Below the pieces are notes generated by a model. It made no database searches. It was not told the origin of the DNA and saw nothing but the letters and a program-made list of their open reading frames with translations. The translations under genes were made by a program, and so were the position numbers. A stretch of 64,000 nucleotides of DNA from Hyphomicrobiales bacterium (GTDB taxonomy: Bacteria > Pseudomonadota > Alphaproteobacteria > Rhizobiales > Rhizobiaceae): contig UCEY01000035.1 in the NCBI GenBank assembly GCA_900471605.1, positions 41,271-105,270 on the forward strand, read 5' to 3'. Below, one piece after another: positions 17,314-26,074 of this stretch (position 1 is its first letter; every line of letters starts with the position of its first letter).

Positions 17314-18309
17314 TCAGAGCGACGCCTTGACCTTGTCGGCGACATCAGGCGCAACCCACTTGGTCCAGATGTCCGGACTGGTTTTCAGGAAATGTCTGGC
17401 GGCCGCCTCATTGGTGCTCTTGTTCGCCTCCTGCCAGGCGAGCACGCTGTTGGCCGTCGCGTTGGTCCATTTGCGTCGCTTGATATAATCCATCGCCACC
17501 TCGGCCTTCTGCGCAAACTGCTTGGTCGCCAGCGTGAAGGCCTGCGAGGTCGGATAGGAATTCACCTTCGGGTTAGGACAATTGGGCACAGCGGTACAGG
17601 CGTCCCAATCGGCCCTGTCATGCGGCACGCCGAAGGAGAGTTTCACCATCTCGTATTTGCCGAGAAAGGCGGTTGGCGCCCAGTAATAACCGAGCCAGCC
17701 GGTCTTCTTCTCGAAGGCGGCGGCGATCGAACCATCGAGGCCCGCGGCCGTGCCGGTGTCGATCAGGTCGAAATTCTTCTCTTCTGCACCGAGAGCCCTG
17801 AAGAGATTCGCGGTCGAAACCTGACAGCTCCAGCCGGACGGGCAGTTGTAGACCGCGCCCCTGGCCGATTTCTGCGGACCCGGGAAAAGGTCCGGATGGG
17901 TAAGCGCCTGCGGAACAGTCTTGATGTCAGGATGCGCGTCGGCGAGGAATTTCGGGATCCACCAGCCTTCGACGGCGCCGTCGGACAGGATTTCGGCACC
18001 GAGCACCAGGCGGCCTTCGGCAACGGCCTTGTCGAGCGAGGTGCGGACGGAATTGATCCAGAATTCCGGCGCAAGGTCCGGCTGCCCCCTTTCGTTCATC
18101 GAGGTGAAGGTCGGAAGCGTGTCGCCTGCAACGAGTTCGACCGTGCAGCCGAAACCCTGTTCAAGGATGATCTTGTCGAGATTGGCTGCGATGCCGGCCG
18201 AAGCCCAATTCATCTCGGCGATCGAGATGGAACCGCAATCGGCATAGGCAGAACCCGCGAAGGCATAGAGACCGCCGGCGAAGACCATGGAGGCGAGGGT
18301 TTTTTTCAT
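17314..18309 (-). CDS. Glycine betaine/proline-type ABC substrate-binding protein (OpuAC family)
   Basis: The 331-residue protein begins with a signal peptide (KKTLASMVFAGGLYAFAGSA, cleavage near AYA-DC) followed by an OpuAC-type periplasmic binding fold (ISIAEMNWASAGIAANLDKI, GTAAGLDGSIAAAF, GWLGYYWAPTAFL). Trp residues in WWIPKF and YYWAPT could form the aromatic cage for a quaternary ammonium. The start at 18309 is preferred over 18387, which would put 26 charged residues before the signal. No permease or ATPase gene is adjacent, so it must work with a transporter encoded elsewhere. It follows bmt upstream on the same strand with 120 bases between. Confidence 0.83.
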   Translation of the reverse strand: MKKTLASMVFAGGLYAFAGSAYADCGSISIAEMNWASAGIAANLDKIILEQGFGCTVELVAGDTLPTFTSMNERGQPDLAPEFWINSVRTSLDKAVAEGRLVLGAEILSDGAVEGWWIPKFLADAHPDIKTVPQALTHPDLFPGPQKSARGAVYNCPSGWSCQVSTANLFRALGAEEKNFDLIDTGTAAGLDGSIAAAFEKKTGWLGYYWAPTAFLGKYEMVKLSFGVPHDRADWDACTAVPNCPNPKVNSYPTSQAFTLATKQFAQKAEVAMDYIKRRKWTNATANSVLAWQEANKSTNEAAARHFLKTSPDIWTKWVAPDVADKVKASL

Positions 18310-19065
18310 CTTGAGACCCGGTCTTTTCCTTTCTGGACTGACTTCGACTGAGAGCGACGGCGTCGACCGATGGTGACAGCTTTTCACAGATACTGCGCAT
18401 TTATATGTCAGCTCGGATCACCGTATGGTTTCCCTACGGGAAATCAACACGCACCACCCGGCGCATTTGAGGCAGGGCTGCTCCATTCCAGCAGGCCCCT
18501 GATTTTCTGCCGGAGCTTCGCGCTCCGAACGTCGAGCGTTTTCTCCTCGCTCGCCGGCTGGCTTTCGGTGATTGGGCCACTTTTCCAATGCGTATTTATC
18601 GGGAGCCGTGGGGAAAGGCAGAAAAATGCGTAACTTACGGAGTTCACTAACCATCCGGTAAGAATGTCGCGTTATTGCTTTTCAGGCGAGCGGTTAGCTC
18701 GCGCCTGGCGCCGGATCAGGTAGTGCGTACCGGTTGCCCTCGCTGTCCAATGGCGGGCCTTGTTTTGTTGGCCCGCGGACGCTTCGTTTTCCGATTGTCG
18801 TCGAATTCATGATTGTCATCTCCGGGGCCGCAGGTCCTTTGGCAATCACGTGGATTTGTGGCCGAAATCGGCTGGCCCGGGCCGGGTCAGCCGAGGCTGC
18901 GCTTGTCGACGAGGTCTGGTACGGCAGGCCGGGGCCGGTTGACAGCGGCACTTTCTAGCTGCACCATTTCCCGGTAATGCTTGACCAGAGACATCATCAC
19001 CAACAGGGCCGGACGCCTCCTTATCTACGAATCGTCCGGTCCCCTCTGGTTCAGGCCATTTCTCC
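18310..19065. other. 756-base gene-poor gap before cobP
   Basis: I find no convincing gene here. Possible ORFs are short and not family-like; the best is a 38-codon reverse ORF at 18694-18810 (MNSTTIGKRSVRGPTK start) with GGAG upstream, which I cannot support further. The gap holds a TTTCCC-TAC-GGGAAA palindrome (18427-18441) and a GC hairpin (GGCGAGC/GCTCGC, 18685-18705) with no T run. I see no cobalamin-riboswitch signature. The start-proximal part presumably carries the promoters of the binding protein and cobP. Confidence 0.5.
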
Positions 19066-19587
19066 ATGACACGCACCGGTCACGTTACCCTCGTCCTCGG
19101 CGGTGCCCGCTCGGGCAAGTCCGGATTTTCGGAAAGGCTTGCGACAGAGAGCGGCCTGGAGCGGCATTACATCGCCACCGGCCGTGCCTATGACGACGAG
19201 ATGCGGGAGCGTATCGCCCGCCACCGCGCCGATCGGGGAGACGGCTGGACCACACACGAAGTGCCGCTCGAGCTTGCGGAGCGGCTGACCGAAATCGATG
19301 CGCCGGGCAAGGTCGTCCTCGTCGATTGCCTGACGCTGTGGGTCACCAACCTGATGATGGACGAGCGCGATATCGACGCAGCGGGCGCCACGCTGCTGCG
19401 GCGGTTCGAAAATCTCTCCGGGAACCTCATTCTCGTCTCCAACGAGGTCGGCCTCGGCATCGTGCCCGACAACAGGATGGCGCGGGAATTCCGGGACCAT
19501 GCGGGCAGGCTGCATCAGCGGATCGCGGCGGCGGCCGACGCGGTGTTTTTCATCGCCGCCGGCCTGCCTCTCAAGATGAAGGGCTAG
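19066..19587 (+). CDS. cobP: Adenosylcobinamide kinase / adenosylcobinamide-phosphate guanylyltransferase
   Basis: The 173-residue protein has the CobU/CobP P-loop (VLGGARSGKSGFSERL, residues 8-23), the guanylylated-His region (ARHRADRGDGWTTHEVP) and VLVDCLTLWVTNLM. It activates the lower-ligand side chain in B12 assembly or salvage. Placement near corrinoid-dependent methyltransferases is suggestive, since they raise B12 demand. The gene stands alone: no other cob gene is visible in the window. It overlaps the end of the convergent TSUP gene by 4 bases. Confidence 0.93.
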   Translation: MTRTGHVTLVLGGARSGKSGFSERLATESGLERHYIATGRAYDDEMRERIARHRADRGDGWTTHEVPLELAERLTEIDAPGKVVLVDCLTLWVTNLMMDERDIDAAGATLLRRFENLSGNLILVSNEVGLGIVPDNRMAREFRDHAGRLHQRIAAAADAVFFIAAGLPLKMKG

Positions 19588-20369
19588 AAGCCGAGCCAGA
19601 CGCGGACCGGATGCGAGGGATCGGCGATCAGCTTCACGGCAAGCGCCAGGCACGAGATGACCAGCAGCGGCTTGATCAGTTTCGCGCCGTTCTTCATGGC
19701 GAGCCGCGAGCCGACCTGGGCCCCGAGGAACTGGCCGACGCCCATGATCAGACCGATCTTCCAGAGCACAGAACCGGTTGCCGCAAAGACCAGGAACGAA
19801 CCGAAGTTCGAGCCGAGATTGATCAGCTTGGTATGGGCGGTCGCCTTCAGCATGCCGAAGCCCGCCAGAAGCACGAAACCCAGCATATAGAACGAACCGG
19901 CTCCCGGGCCGAATATGCCGTCGTAAAGCCCGACGAACGGCACGACCGTGACACCGAAAACGAAGGGCGTCACCCGTTGGTGACTGTCGGTATCGTTGAG
20001 ATTGGGCTTGATGGCGAAGAACAGCGCGATGGCGATCAGAAGGAAGGGGATCGCTGATGCAAGCCAGCCGGCCGGCACGAGGGAGGCGAGGGTGGCGCCC
20101 ACGGCACCGCCGATCAGCGACATCCCGGCCATCGGCAGCTGGCTTTTGAGCTTCACATGACCACGCCGCGCATAGGCGATGGTCGCGGATGCCGAGCCGA
20201 ACTGCGATTGCAGCTTGTTGGTGGCGAGCGATTCGAGCGGCGGAATGCCGGCAATCAGCATGACGGGAATGGTGATGAGCCCGCCACCGCCGGCAATCGA
20301 ATCGACGAAACCGGCGAATATGGCGGCAAGAAACAGCAGGAACAGGAACTGGAAGGCGAGGTCGGTCAA
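19584..20369 (-). CDS. TauE/SafE (TSUP) family permease
   Basis: This integral membrane protein of about 261 residues has the TSUP hallmarks: an N-terminal FLAAIFAGFVDSIAGGGGLI, then LATNKLQSQFGS, and a repeat in the second half (YDGIFGPGAGSFYMLGFV). Family members export sulfite, sulfoacetate or related anions; the substrate here is unknown. The start is uncertain. TTG at 20369 gives the usual length; an ATG at 20471 with GGAAG upstream would add 34 residues of poor family likeness. The neighbouring genes give no hint of sulfur metabolism except Bmt. Confidence 0.85.
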   Translation of the reverse strand: MTDLAFQFLFLLFLAAIFAGFVDSIAGGGGLITIPVMLIAGIPPLESLATNKLQSQFGSASATIAYARRGHVKLKSQLPMAGMSLIGGAVGATLASLVPAGWLASAIPFLLIAIALFFAIKPNLNDTDSHQRVTPFVFGVTVVPFVGLYDGIFGPGAGSFYMLGFVLLAGFGMLKATAHTKLINLGSNFGSFLVFAATGSVLWKIGLIMGVGQFLGAQVGSRLAMKNGAKLIKPLLVISCLALAVKLIADPSHPVRVWLGF

Positions 20370-20547
20370 GGGAGGGAGACTCTGTAAGCGGAAGCGCACC
20401 CGGACGGGCGCGGCCTGCTTCTCGCATCGAACGTCAAGGACTGCAACCGCCTGAGGCAGGACCCCAGCCATGTCGCTTCCGGGATTGCGCATCATCGGTT
20501 TGGCGTTATTGTGCCCGGCTTTGAAGCCGCCGAATGAGGAAAAGCAT

Positions 20548-21519
20548 ATGCACAAGGTGATTTTCGACACGGATCCGGGCGTCGACGACGCAATGGCCTT
20601 GCTCTTCCTGCACCGGCATCCCGAGATCGACCTGATTGGGGTCACCACCGTTTTCGGCAATGTGTCGCTCGACCTGACCACCCGCAATGCGCAATTCCTG
20701 CATAAGGAATGGGGAATTTCCGTGCCGCTCGCCAAAGGCGCCGACCGGACCATCGATCCGCTGCGCACCGACGATCGCGCCGCTTCCGTCGTGCACGGCC
20801 TGGATGGCCTCGGCAATATCGGCGTGCCCGAGACGGTCGACTGGCCGCTCGAGCCGCGTCCCGCCTACCAGTTCATCATCGACACCGTGCGCGACAATCC
20901 GGGCGAGGTGACGCTGATCGCCGTCGGCCGCATGACCAATCTGGCGCTGGCGCTGCAGGCCGATCCCGACTTCGCCGGTCTGGTCAAGGAAGTCATCGTC
21001 ATGGGCGGCGCCTTTGACATGAACGGCAACGTCACGCCAGCCGCCGAAGCCAATATCCATGGCGATCCGGAGGCCGCCGACATCATCTTCACCACGCCCT
21101 GGAAGGTCACCATCGTCGGCCTCGACGTGACGATGAAGACCATCATGACGGCGGAATACCTGGCCGACATGGCCAAGTCCGGCGAAAAGTCGGTGCAGCT
21201 GCTCTCCGACCTGTCGCAGTACTATATCGAATTCTACAAGAGCCGGGTCGGCATTGCCGGCATGGCGGTGCATGACAGCACGGCCTGCGTCTATCTGGTG
21301 CGGCCCGATCTCTTCACGCTGCGCGGCGGTCCGGTGCGGGTCGTCTGCGGCGGCATTGCCGACGGACAGACGATCCAGGCACCCGACAGCGGCCGCAAAT
21401 TCGTCGGTTCGGCCTGGGACGGCCAGCCGAGCCAGTGGGTCTGCACCGATGTCCGTTCAGGCGAGGTGATCGAGGTCATTCGCGCCGCGCTGGTCGAGAG
21501 CCGGGCGTCGGGTGCGTAG
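20548..21519 (+). CDS. Inosine/uridine-preferring nucleoside hydrolase
   Basis: The 323-residue protein begins HKVIFDTDPGVDDAMAL, the Asp cluster that binds calcium and ribose in nucleoside hydrolases, and continues with GVTTVFGN and VMGGAFDMNGNVTPAAE. It cleaves N-glycosidic bonds of nucleosides in the cytoplasm to recover base and ribose. The start at 20548 has GAGGAAAAG just upstream; an earlier in-frame ATG at 20470 is less likely. Which nucleoside it prefers cannot be told. It stands alone. Confidence 0.9.
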   Translation: MHKVIFDTDPGVDDAMALLFLHRHPEIDLIGVTTVFGNVSLDLTTRNAQFLHKEWGISVPLAKGADRTIDPLRTDDRAASVVHGLDGLGNIGVPETVDWPLEPRPAYQFIIDTVRDNPGEVTLIAVGRMTNLALALQADPDFAGLVKEVIVMGGAFDMNGNVTPAAEANIHGDPEAADIIFTTPWKVTIVGLDVTMKTIMTAEYLADMAKSGEKSVQLLSDLSQYYIEFYKSRVGIAGMAVHDSTACVYLVRPDLFTLRGGPVRVVCGGIADGQTIQAPDSGRKFVGSAWDGQPSQWVCTDVRSGEVIEVIRAALVESRASGA

Positions 21520-21655
21520 GGCCGGGACCTGGCCGATTGCTGTTTAGGCAACAGTTCCGGTGCAAATTTTCCTGGCGGAACACGAGGCCATTGGCATTTG
21601 TGATCGATTTCCCTATGTGGAACCTTGATTTTGATATTCTGCAGAGGACATGGGC

Positions 21656-21934
21656 GTGACAGCTACATTCGACAAAGTTGCCGACATCATCGCTGAGACC
21701 AGCGAAATCGATCGCGAGACCATCACGCCGGAAAGCCACACGATCGATGACCTGGGCATCGACAGCCTGGACTTCCTGGACATCGTGTTTGCCATCGACA
21801 AGGAATTCGGCATCAAGATTCCGCTGGAACAGTGGACCCAGGAAGTGAACGAGGGCAAGGTTTCGACCGAGGAATATTTCGTCCTCAAGAACCTCTGCGC
21901 CAAGATCGACGAGCTGAAGGCGGCCAAGGGCTGA
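21656..21934 (+). CDS. acpXL: Specialised acyl carrier protein AcpXL
   Basis: The 92-residue acidic protein has the phosphopantetheine Ser in GIDSLDFLD (Ser37) and matches the rhizobial AcpXL, on which the 27-hydroxyoctacosanoate of lipid A is built. I choose the GTG at 21656 because it gives the family length of 92 residues and suits the GAGG site 9 bases upstream; the ATG at 21650 would leave only 3 bases to that site. It is the first gene of a six-gene cluster running to lpxXL. Confidence 0.93.
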   Translation: MTATFDKVADIIAETSEIDRETITPESHTIDDLGIDSLDFLDIVFAIDKEFGIKIPLEQWTQEVNEGKVSTEEYFVLKNLCAKIDELKAAKG

Positions 21935-21965
21935 TCATTGCTGATCTTCCCGGGCCGGCAATCCG

Positions 21966-22439
21966 ATGCTGCTCGAATATTTCCAGATGATCGACCGCGT
22001 CGAAGCGGTCGACCTAACGGCGAAGGTGCTGAAGGCGCGATCGGTCGTGCCTTCCAAGAGCCCTGTCTTCGAAGGCCATTTTCCCGGAATGCCGCTGGTG
22101 CCGGGTGTGCTCCTGATCGAGACCATGGCGCAGGCCTCCGGTTTCATGGTGCTCGCCGCCACCGATTTCGCCGCCATGCCGTTCCTGATGTCGGTCGACG
22201 GCGCCAAGATGCGCACCTTCGTCGAGCCGGACGCGGTGCTCGACATCGAGGCGTTTCTGGAGCATGAGGGATCCGGTTATGCGGTGACCAAGGCGAAGAT
22301 CACCAGCGCCGGCAAGAAGGTCTGCGACGCGCAGCTCAAGCTGCGCACCATGCCCTTCAGCGAAATTCCGCTTGCCCCGATCGTCCGCAAGCGTGCCGAG
22401 GAAGTCGGCCTGATGGACGCGATCGCCGCAGGCGCTTAA
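21966..22439 (+). CDS. fabZXL: 3-hydroxyacyl-ACP dehydratase (FabZ type) for very-long-chain acyl synthesis
   Basis: The 157-residue protein is a hotdog-fold dehydratase with the FabZ active-site segment EGHFPGMPLVPGVLLIE (catalytic His in GHFPG, acidic residue in LLIE). It would dehydrate 3-hydroxyacyl-AcpXL during elongation. It lies 31 bases after acpXL and 40 before the first ketosynthase-like gene, on one transcript. The residues after about 130 are less conserved than in housekeeping FabZ. Confidence 0.9.
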   Translation: MLLEYFQMIDRVEAVDLTAKVLKARSVVPSKSPVFEGHFPGMPLVPGVLLIETMAQASGFMVLAATDFAAMPFLMSVDGAKMRTFVEPDAVLDIEAFLEHEGSGYAVTKAKITSAGKKVCDAQLKLRTMPFSEIPLAPIVRKRAEEVGLMDAIAAGA

Positions 22440-22479
22440 GAACTCATCCATGCAAGCCGGTTGAGTTAAAGAGGACATT

Positions 22480-23679
22480 ATGAAGTCTGACAATGATGTC
22501 GTGATCACCGGTATCGGGATCGTCACCAGCCAGGGCGTCGGCAAGGAGCCGCATATCGCGCTTCTGTCGTCCACCGAGGTCGGAACCCCGAAAGTCGAAA
22601 CCGACCGCTTTGCACCCTATCCGGTGCATCCGATGCCCGAAATCGACTGGTCGGCGCAGATCGCCAAGCGCGGCGACCAGCGCCAGATGGAAAACTGGCA
22701 GCGGCTCGGCGTGTTTTCCGCAGGCCTGGCACTCGACGATGCCGGCCTGAAGACCGACGCGGAAGCCTGCGCCTCCATGGACATGATCGTGGCTGCGGGC
22801 GGCGGCGAGCGCGACATCAAGGTCGATTCGCTAATCGTCGACGAGGCGCTGAAGCGCAACGACCGCGAAATGCTGCTCAACGAGAAGCTGACCACCGAGC
22901 TTCGTCCGACCCTGTTCCTGGCCCAGCTTTCCAATCTGGTCGCCGGCAATATCTCGATCGTTCACAAGGTCACCGGTTCGTCGCGCACCTTCATGGGCGA
23001 AGAGGCGGCCGGCATTTCCGCCGTCGAGACGGCCTTTCACCGCATCAAGGCGGGCCAGTCCACCCATAGCCTGGTCGGTGGCGCCTTCGTCGCCGAGCGC
23101 GCCGACATCATCCTTCTCGTCGAGGGTATCCGGGCGCATGCGACCGGCGACTGGCATCCGCTCTGGTCCCGTTCGGCCGACAATGGCGGCGGCATGATCA
23201 TGGGCACGGTCGGCGCCTTCCTGGTGCTCGAATCGCGTGCCCATGCCGAAGCGCGAGGCGCGCATATCTACGCGGTCATCGATGCGATCGAGGGCGATCG
23301 TGGCAATCGCGACGACGGCAGGCTCGAAAAGCGCCTGACCCGGCTTGCCGGCCATGCCTCGGATATCTCCAAGGCGGATACGGTCGTGTTTTCCGGCGCA
23401 AGCGGGATGGTCGATCTCGCCGCGCGCGAAAAATCGGTCCTGGAGAAGGAGTTTTCCGGCGCCGCGATCCGCGGGTTCGGCGGCGTGACCGGCCATGGCA
23501 TGGAAGCGCAGTTCCCGCTCGGCCTGGCGCTGGCGGCGCTGACCTTGGATGGTGCGGCAAAAGTTCCCACATTCGATGCCCGGAACGAACAGCCGATGGC
23601 GACGCCTGCGAAACACGCGGTGGTGACGACGGTCGGTTATACGCGCGGCGAGGGCCTTGCGGTCCTCTCGGCCGCGTAA
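22480..23679 (+). CDS. Ketosynthase-like protein lacking the active-site Cys (FabFXL partner)
   Basis: The 399-residue protein has the thiolase fold of FabF and sits in the very-long-chain cluster. Aligned by eye, the active-site segment reads GEEAAG in place of TACAS, which puts Glu175 where the catalytic Cys should be. The first catalytic His motif (HGTGT) is also unrecognisable (FSGASGM), while GHGMEAQ remains near the second. It is therefore probably not a condensing enzyme itself and may pair with the next gene product as a chain-length-factor-type subunit. Published names fabF1XL/fabF2XL apply to this pair, but I am not sure of the order. Confidence 0.85.
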   Translation: MKSDNDVVITGIGIVTSQGVGKEPHIALLSSTEVGTPKVETDRFAPYPVHPMPEIDWSAQIAKRGDQRQMENWQRLGVFSAGLALDDAGLKTDAEACASMDMIVAAGGGERDIKVDSLIVDEALKRNDREMLLNEKLTTELRPTLFLAQLSNLVAGNISIVHKVTGSSRTFMGEEAAGISAVETAFHRIKAGQSTHSLVGGAFVAERADIILLVEGIRAHATGDWHPLWSRSADNGGGMIMGTVGAFLVLESRAHAEARGAHIYAVIDAIEGDRGNRDDGRLEKRLTRLAGHASDISKADTVVFSGASGMVDLAAREKSVLEKEFSGAAIRGFGGVTGHGMEAQFPLGLALAALTLDGAAKVPTFDARNEQPMATPAKHAVVTTVGYTRGEGLAVLSAA

Positions 23680-23690
23680 AGGAGATTTTG

Positions 23691-24977
23691 ATGAGCGACA
23701 ACCGCTTCAAGGATCATCTCGGCCGCCCGATCATTGCGATCACCGGCATGGGTGTCATCACCTCGCTCGGCCAGGGCTTGGCCGACAACTGGGCGGCGCT
23801 GACGTCCGGCACGTCGGGCATCCACAAGATCACCCGTTTCCCGACCGAAGGCCTGTCCACCCGGATCGCCGGCACGGTCGATTTCATCGCCGTGCCTGCC
23901 GAAAATTCCGTTGAGCGTTCCTTCGCATTTGCCCGCGAGACGACCACCGAGGCACTCGCCCAGTCGGGCCTTTCCGGCGATTTCGACGGACCGCTTTTCC
24001 TCGCCGCCCCGCCCGTCGAGCCGGAATGGAGCGACCGTTTCGCACTTGCCGACCGTGCCCCGCCGTCGAAGGCCGAGGGCGACGCCTATGACCGTTTCCT
24101 GGCAGCCATGCGCGAGCGTCCCGACCCGGTCTTCCTCGAAGCCGTGCAGTTCGGCTCGATCTCGGAACGCCTGGCCGACAAGTTCGGCACGCGCGGTCTG
24201 CCCGTCACCCTCTCGACGGCCTGTGCTTCGGGCGTGACCGCGATCCAGCTCGGCGTCGAGGCGATCCGCCAGGGCCGTACCGACCGTTCGCTGGTGGTTG
24301 CGACCGACGGCTCGGTCAGCGCCGAAGCGCTGATCCGCTTTTCGCTGCTCTCGGCGCTCTCCACCCAGAACGATCCGCCGGAAAAGGCCTCCAAGCCGTT
24401 CAGCAAGGATCGCGACGGTTTCGTCATCGCCGAAGGTGCTGCGACGCTGGTGCTCGAATCGCTCGAATCGGCGATTGCCCGCGGCGCCAAGGTGCTCGGC
24501 ATCATGAAGGGCTGCGGGGAGAAGGCCGACCATTTCCACCGCACCCGCTCGTCGCCGGACGGCGGACCCGCCATCGCCACGATCCATGCGGCGCTTGCGG
24601 ATGCCGGCATGGACGAAAGCGGCATCGGCTACATCAACGCCCATGGCACGTCGACGCCCGAAAACGACAAGATGGAATATGGCGCGATGCTGGCCGTCTT
24701 CGGCGACCGATTGAAGGAAATCCCGGTTTCCTCCAACAAGTCGATGATCGGCCATACGCTGACGGCGGCAGGCGCGGTGGAGGCCGTGTTCTCGATCCAG
24801 ACCATGCTGACCGGCACGCTGCCGCCGACCATCAACTACACCAATCCCGATCCGACGATCATGCTCGACGTCGTGCCGCACAAGAAGCGGGACGGGCAGC
24901 CGAAGGCCGTGCTTTCCAACTCATTCGGTTTCGGCGGACAGAACGCCAGCCTTGTCATGACGCTGGAACCGGCTTAG
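23691..24977 (+). CDS. Beta-ketoacyl-ACP synthase (FabF type) for very-long-chain acyl synthesis
   Basis: The 428-residue protein is a complete KAS II-type enzyme: catalytic Cys178 in LSTACASGVTAIQLG, His in NAHGTSTPEND and His in SMIGHTLTAAGAVEAV. It should extend acyl chains on AcpXL toward C28. The ATG at 23691 is preferred over TTG at 23688 because GGAG at 23681-23684 is 6 bases away. It starts 11 bases after the Cys-less homologue, consistent with a heterodimer made from adjacent genes. Confidence 0.92.
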   Translation: MSDNRFKDHLGRPIIAITGMGVITSLGQGLADNWAALTSGTSGIHKITRFPTEGLSTRIAGTVDFIAVPAENSVERSFAFARETTTEALAQSGLSGDFDGPLFLAAPPVEPEWSDRFALADRAPPSKAEGDAYDRFLAAMRERPDPVFLEAVQFGSISERLADKFGTRGLPVTLSTACASGVTAIQLGVEAIRQGRTDRSLVVATDGSVSAEALIRFSLLSALSTQNDPPEKASKPFSKDRDGFVIAEGAATLVLESLESAIARGAKVLGIMKGCGEKADHFHRTRSSPDGGPAIATIHAALADAGMDESGIGYINAHGTSTPENDKMEYGAMLAVFGDRLKEIPVSSNKSMIGHTLTAAGAVEAVFSIQTMLTGTLPPTINYTNPDPTIMLDVVPHKKRDGQPKAVLSNSFGFGGQNASLVMTLEPA

Positions 24978-25035
24978 AGACCGTCGCCAATCACGTTTGA
25001 CGAATTGGACGCCTCCGGGCGAAGGAAGACCTGTT

Positions 25036-26064
25036 ATGCGCGCTCTGCAACTGATCGACGACCGGAAGCTCGAAGCGGTGGACATTCCCGAGCCGGAAGC
25101 CCCGGGCCCGGGCGAGGTCACCCTGCGGGTCAAGGCCGTCGCGCTCAATCATATCGACGTCTGGGGCTGGCGCGGCATGGCATTCGCCAAGCGCAAGATG
25201 CCGCTGACGATCGGTGCGGAAGCCTCCGGTGTGGTCGAGGCGATCGGGCCGGGCGTATCGAACGTGTTGCCGGGCCAGCTCGTGTCGATCTACGGCGCGC
25301 GCACCTGCGGCCTCTGCAAGCCCTGCCGCGAAAAGCGCGACAATCTCTGCGAACATGTTTCCGGCGTGCACGGCTTCCATCTGGACGGCTTTGCCCAGGA
25401 AAAGGCCAACCTGCCGGCCCGCCTGCTGGTGCCGGCACCTCCGGGCGTCGATGCGGTTGCCGCAGCGCTCGCACCGGTCACCTTCGGCACCGTCGAGCAC
25501 ATGCTGTTCGACAATGCGAAACTGCAGCCGGGCGAAACCATCCTCGTGCATGCCGGCGGCTCGGGCATCGGCACGGCGGCGATCCAGCTTGCCAAGAAGA
25601 TCGGCTGCACCGTCATCACCACGGTCGGCTCGGACGACAAGATCGAACGCGCCAGGGCGCTCGGCGCCGATCACGTCATCAACTACCGCACCGACCGCTT
25701 CGAGGGCGTGGTGCGCAAGCTCACCAAGAAGAAGGGCGTCGACGTCGTCTTCGAACATGTCGGCAAGGACACCTGGGCGGGCTCGATGCTGTGCATGAAG
25801 CGCGGCGGCCGGCTCGTCACCTGCGGCTCGACCTCCGGCGTTTCGACCGACATGAACCTGATGATGCTCTTCCAGCAGCAGTTGAAGCTGCTCGGTTCGT
25901 TCGGCTGCCGCATGGAGAACATGGCGGATGCCATGCAGAAGATGGCGCAGGGCATCGTTCATCCTGTGATCGACACGGAAGTCACCTTCGACGAGATCGA
26001 CAAGGCGCTGGAGCGGATGGAAACCCGCCAGGTGTTCGGCAAGATCGTGCTCCGGATGGACTGA
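25036..26064 (+). CDS. Zinc-type medium-chain dehydrogenase/reductase in the lipid A cluster
   Basis: The 342-residue protein is a medium-chain dehydrogenase: structural-zinc Cys set CGLCKPCREKRDNLC, the NAD(P)-binding turn VHAGGSGIGTAAIQLA, and an alcohol dehydrogenase N-domain. It corresponds to the Adh/FabXL gene of rhizobial C28 clusters, where it has been suggested to act in enoyl reduction or in forming the 27-hydroxy group; the reaction is not certain. AAGGA lies 9 bases upstream of the ATG. It is separated by 10 bases from lpxXL. Confidence 0.88.
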   Translation: MRALQLIDDRKLEAVDIPEPEAPGPGEVTLRVKAVALNHIDVWGWRGMAFAKRKMPLTIGAEASGVVEAIGPGVSNVLPGQLVSIYGARTCGLCKPCREKRDNLCEHVSGVHGFHLDGFAQEKANLPARLLVPAPPGVDAVAAALAPVTFGTVEHMLFDNAKLQPGETILVHAGGSGIGTAAIQLAKKIGCTVITTVGSDDKIERARALGADHVINYRTDRFEGVVRKLTKKKGVDVVFEHVGKDTWAGSMLCMKRGGRLVTCGSTSGVSTDMNLMMLFQQQLKLLGSFGCRMENMADAMQKMAQGIVHPVIDTEVTFDEIDKALERMETRQVFGKIVLRMD

Positions 26065-26074
26065 GGCGTCTCTC

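Noticed and set aside
18734..18958. Forward 74-codon frame in the gap before cobP
   Set aside because: No family likeness, no good ribosome site, and unusual composition for the region.
18310..19065. Cobalamin riboswitch before cobP or mttB
   Set aside because: I found no recognisable B12-box (GCCACTG-type) or matching helices in this gap or in 10494-10757.
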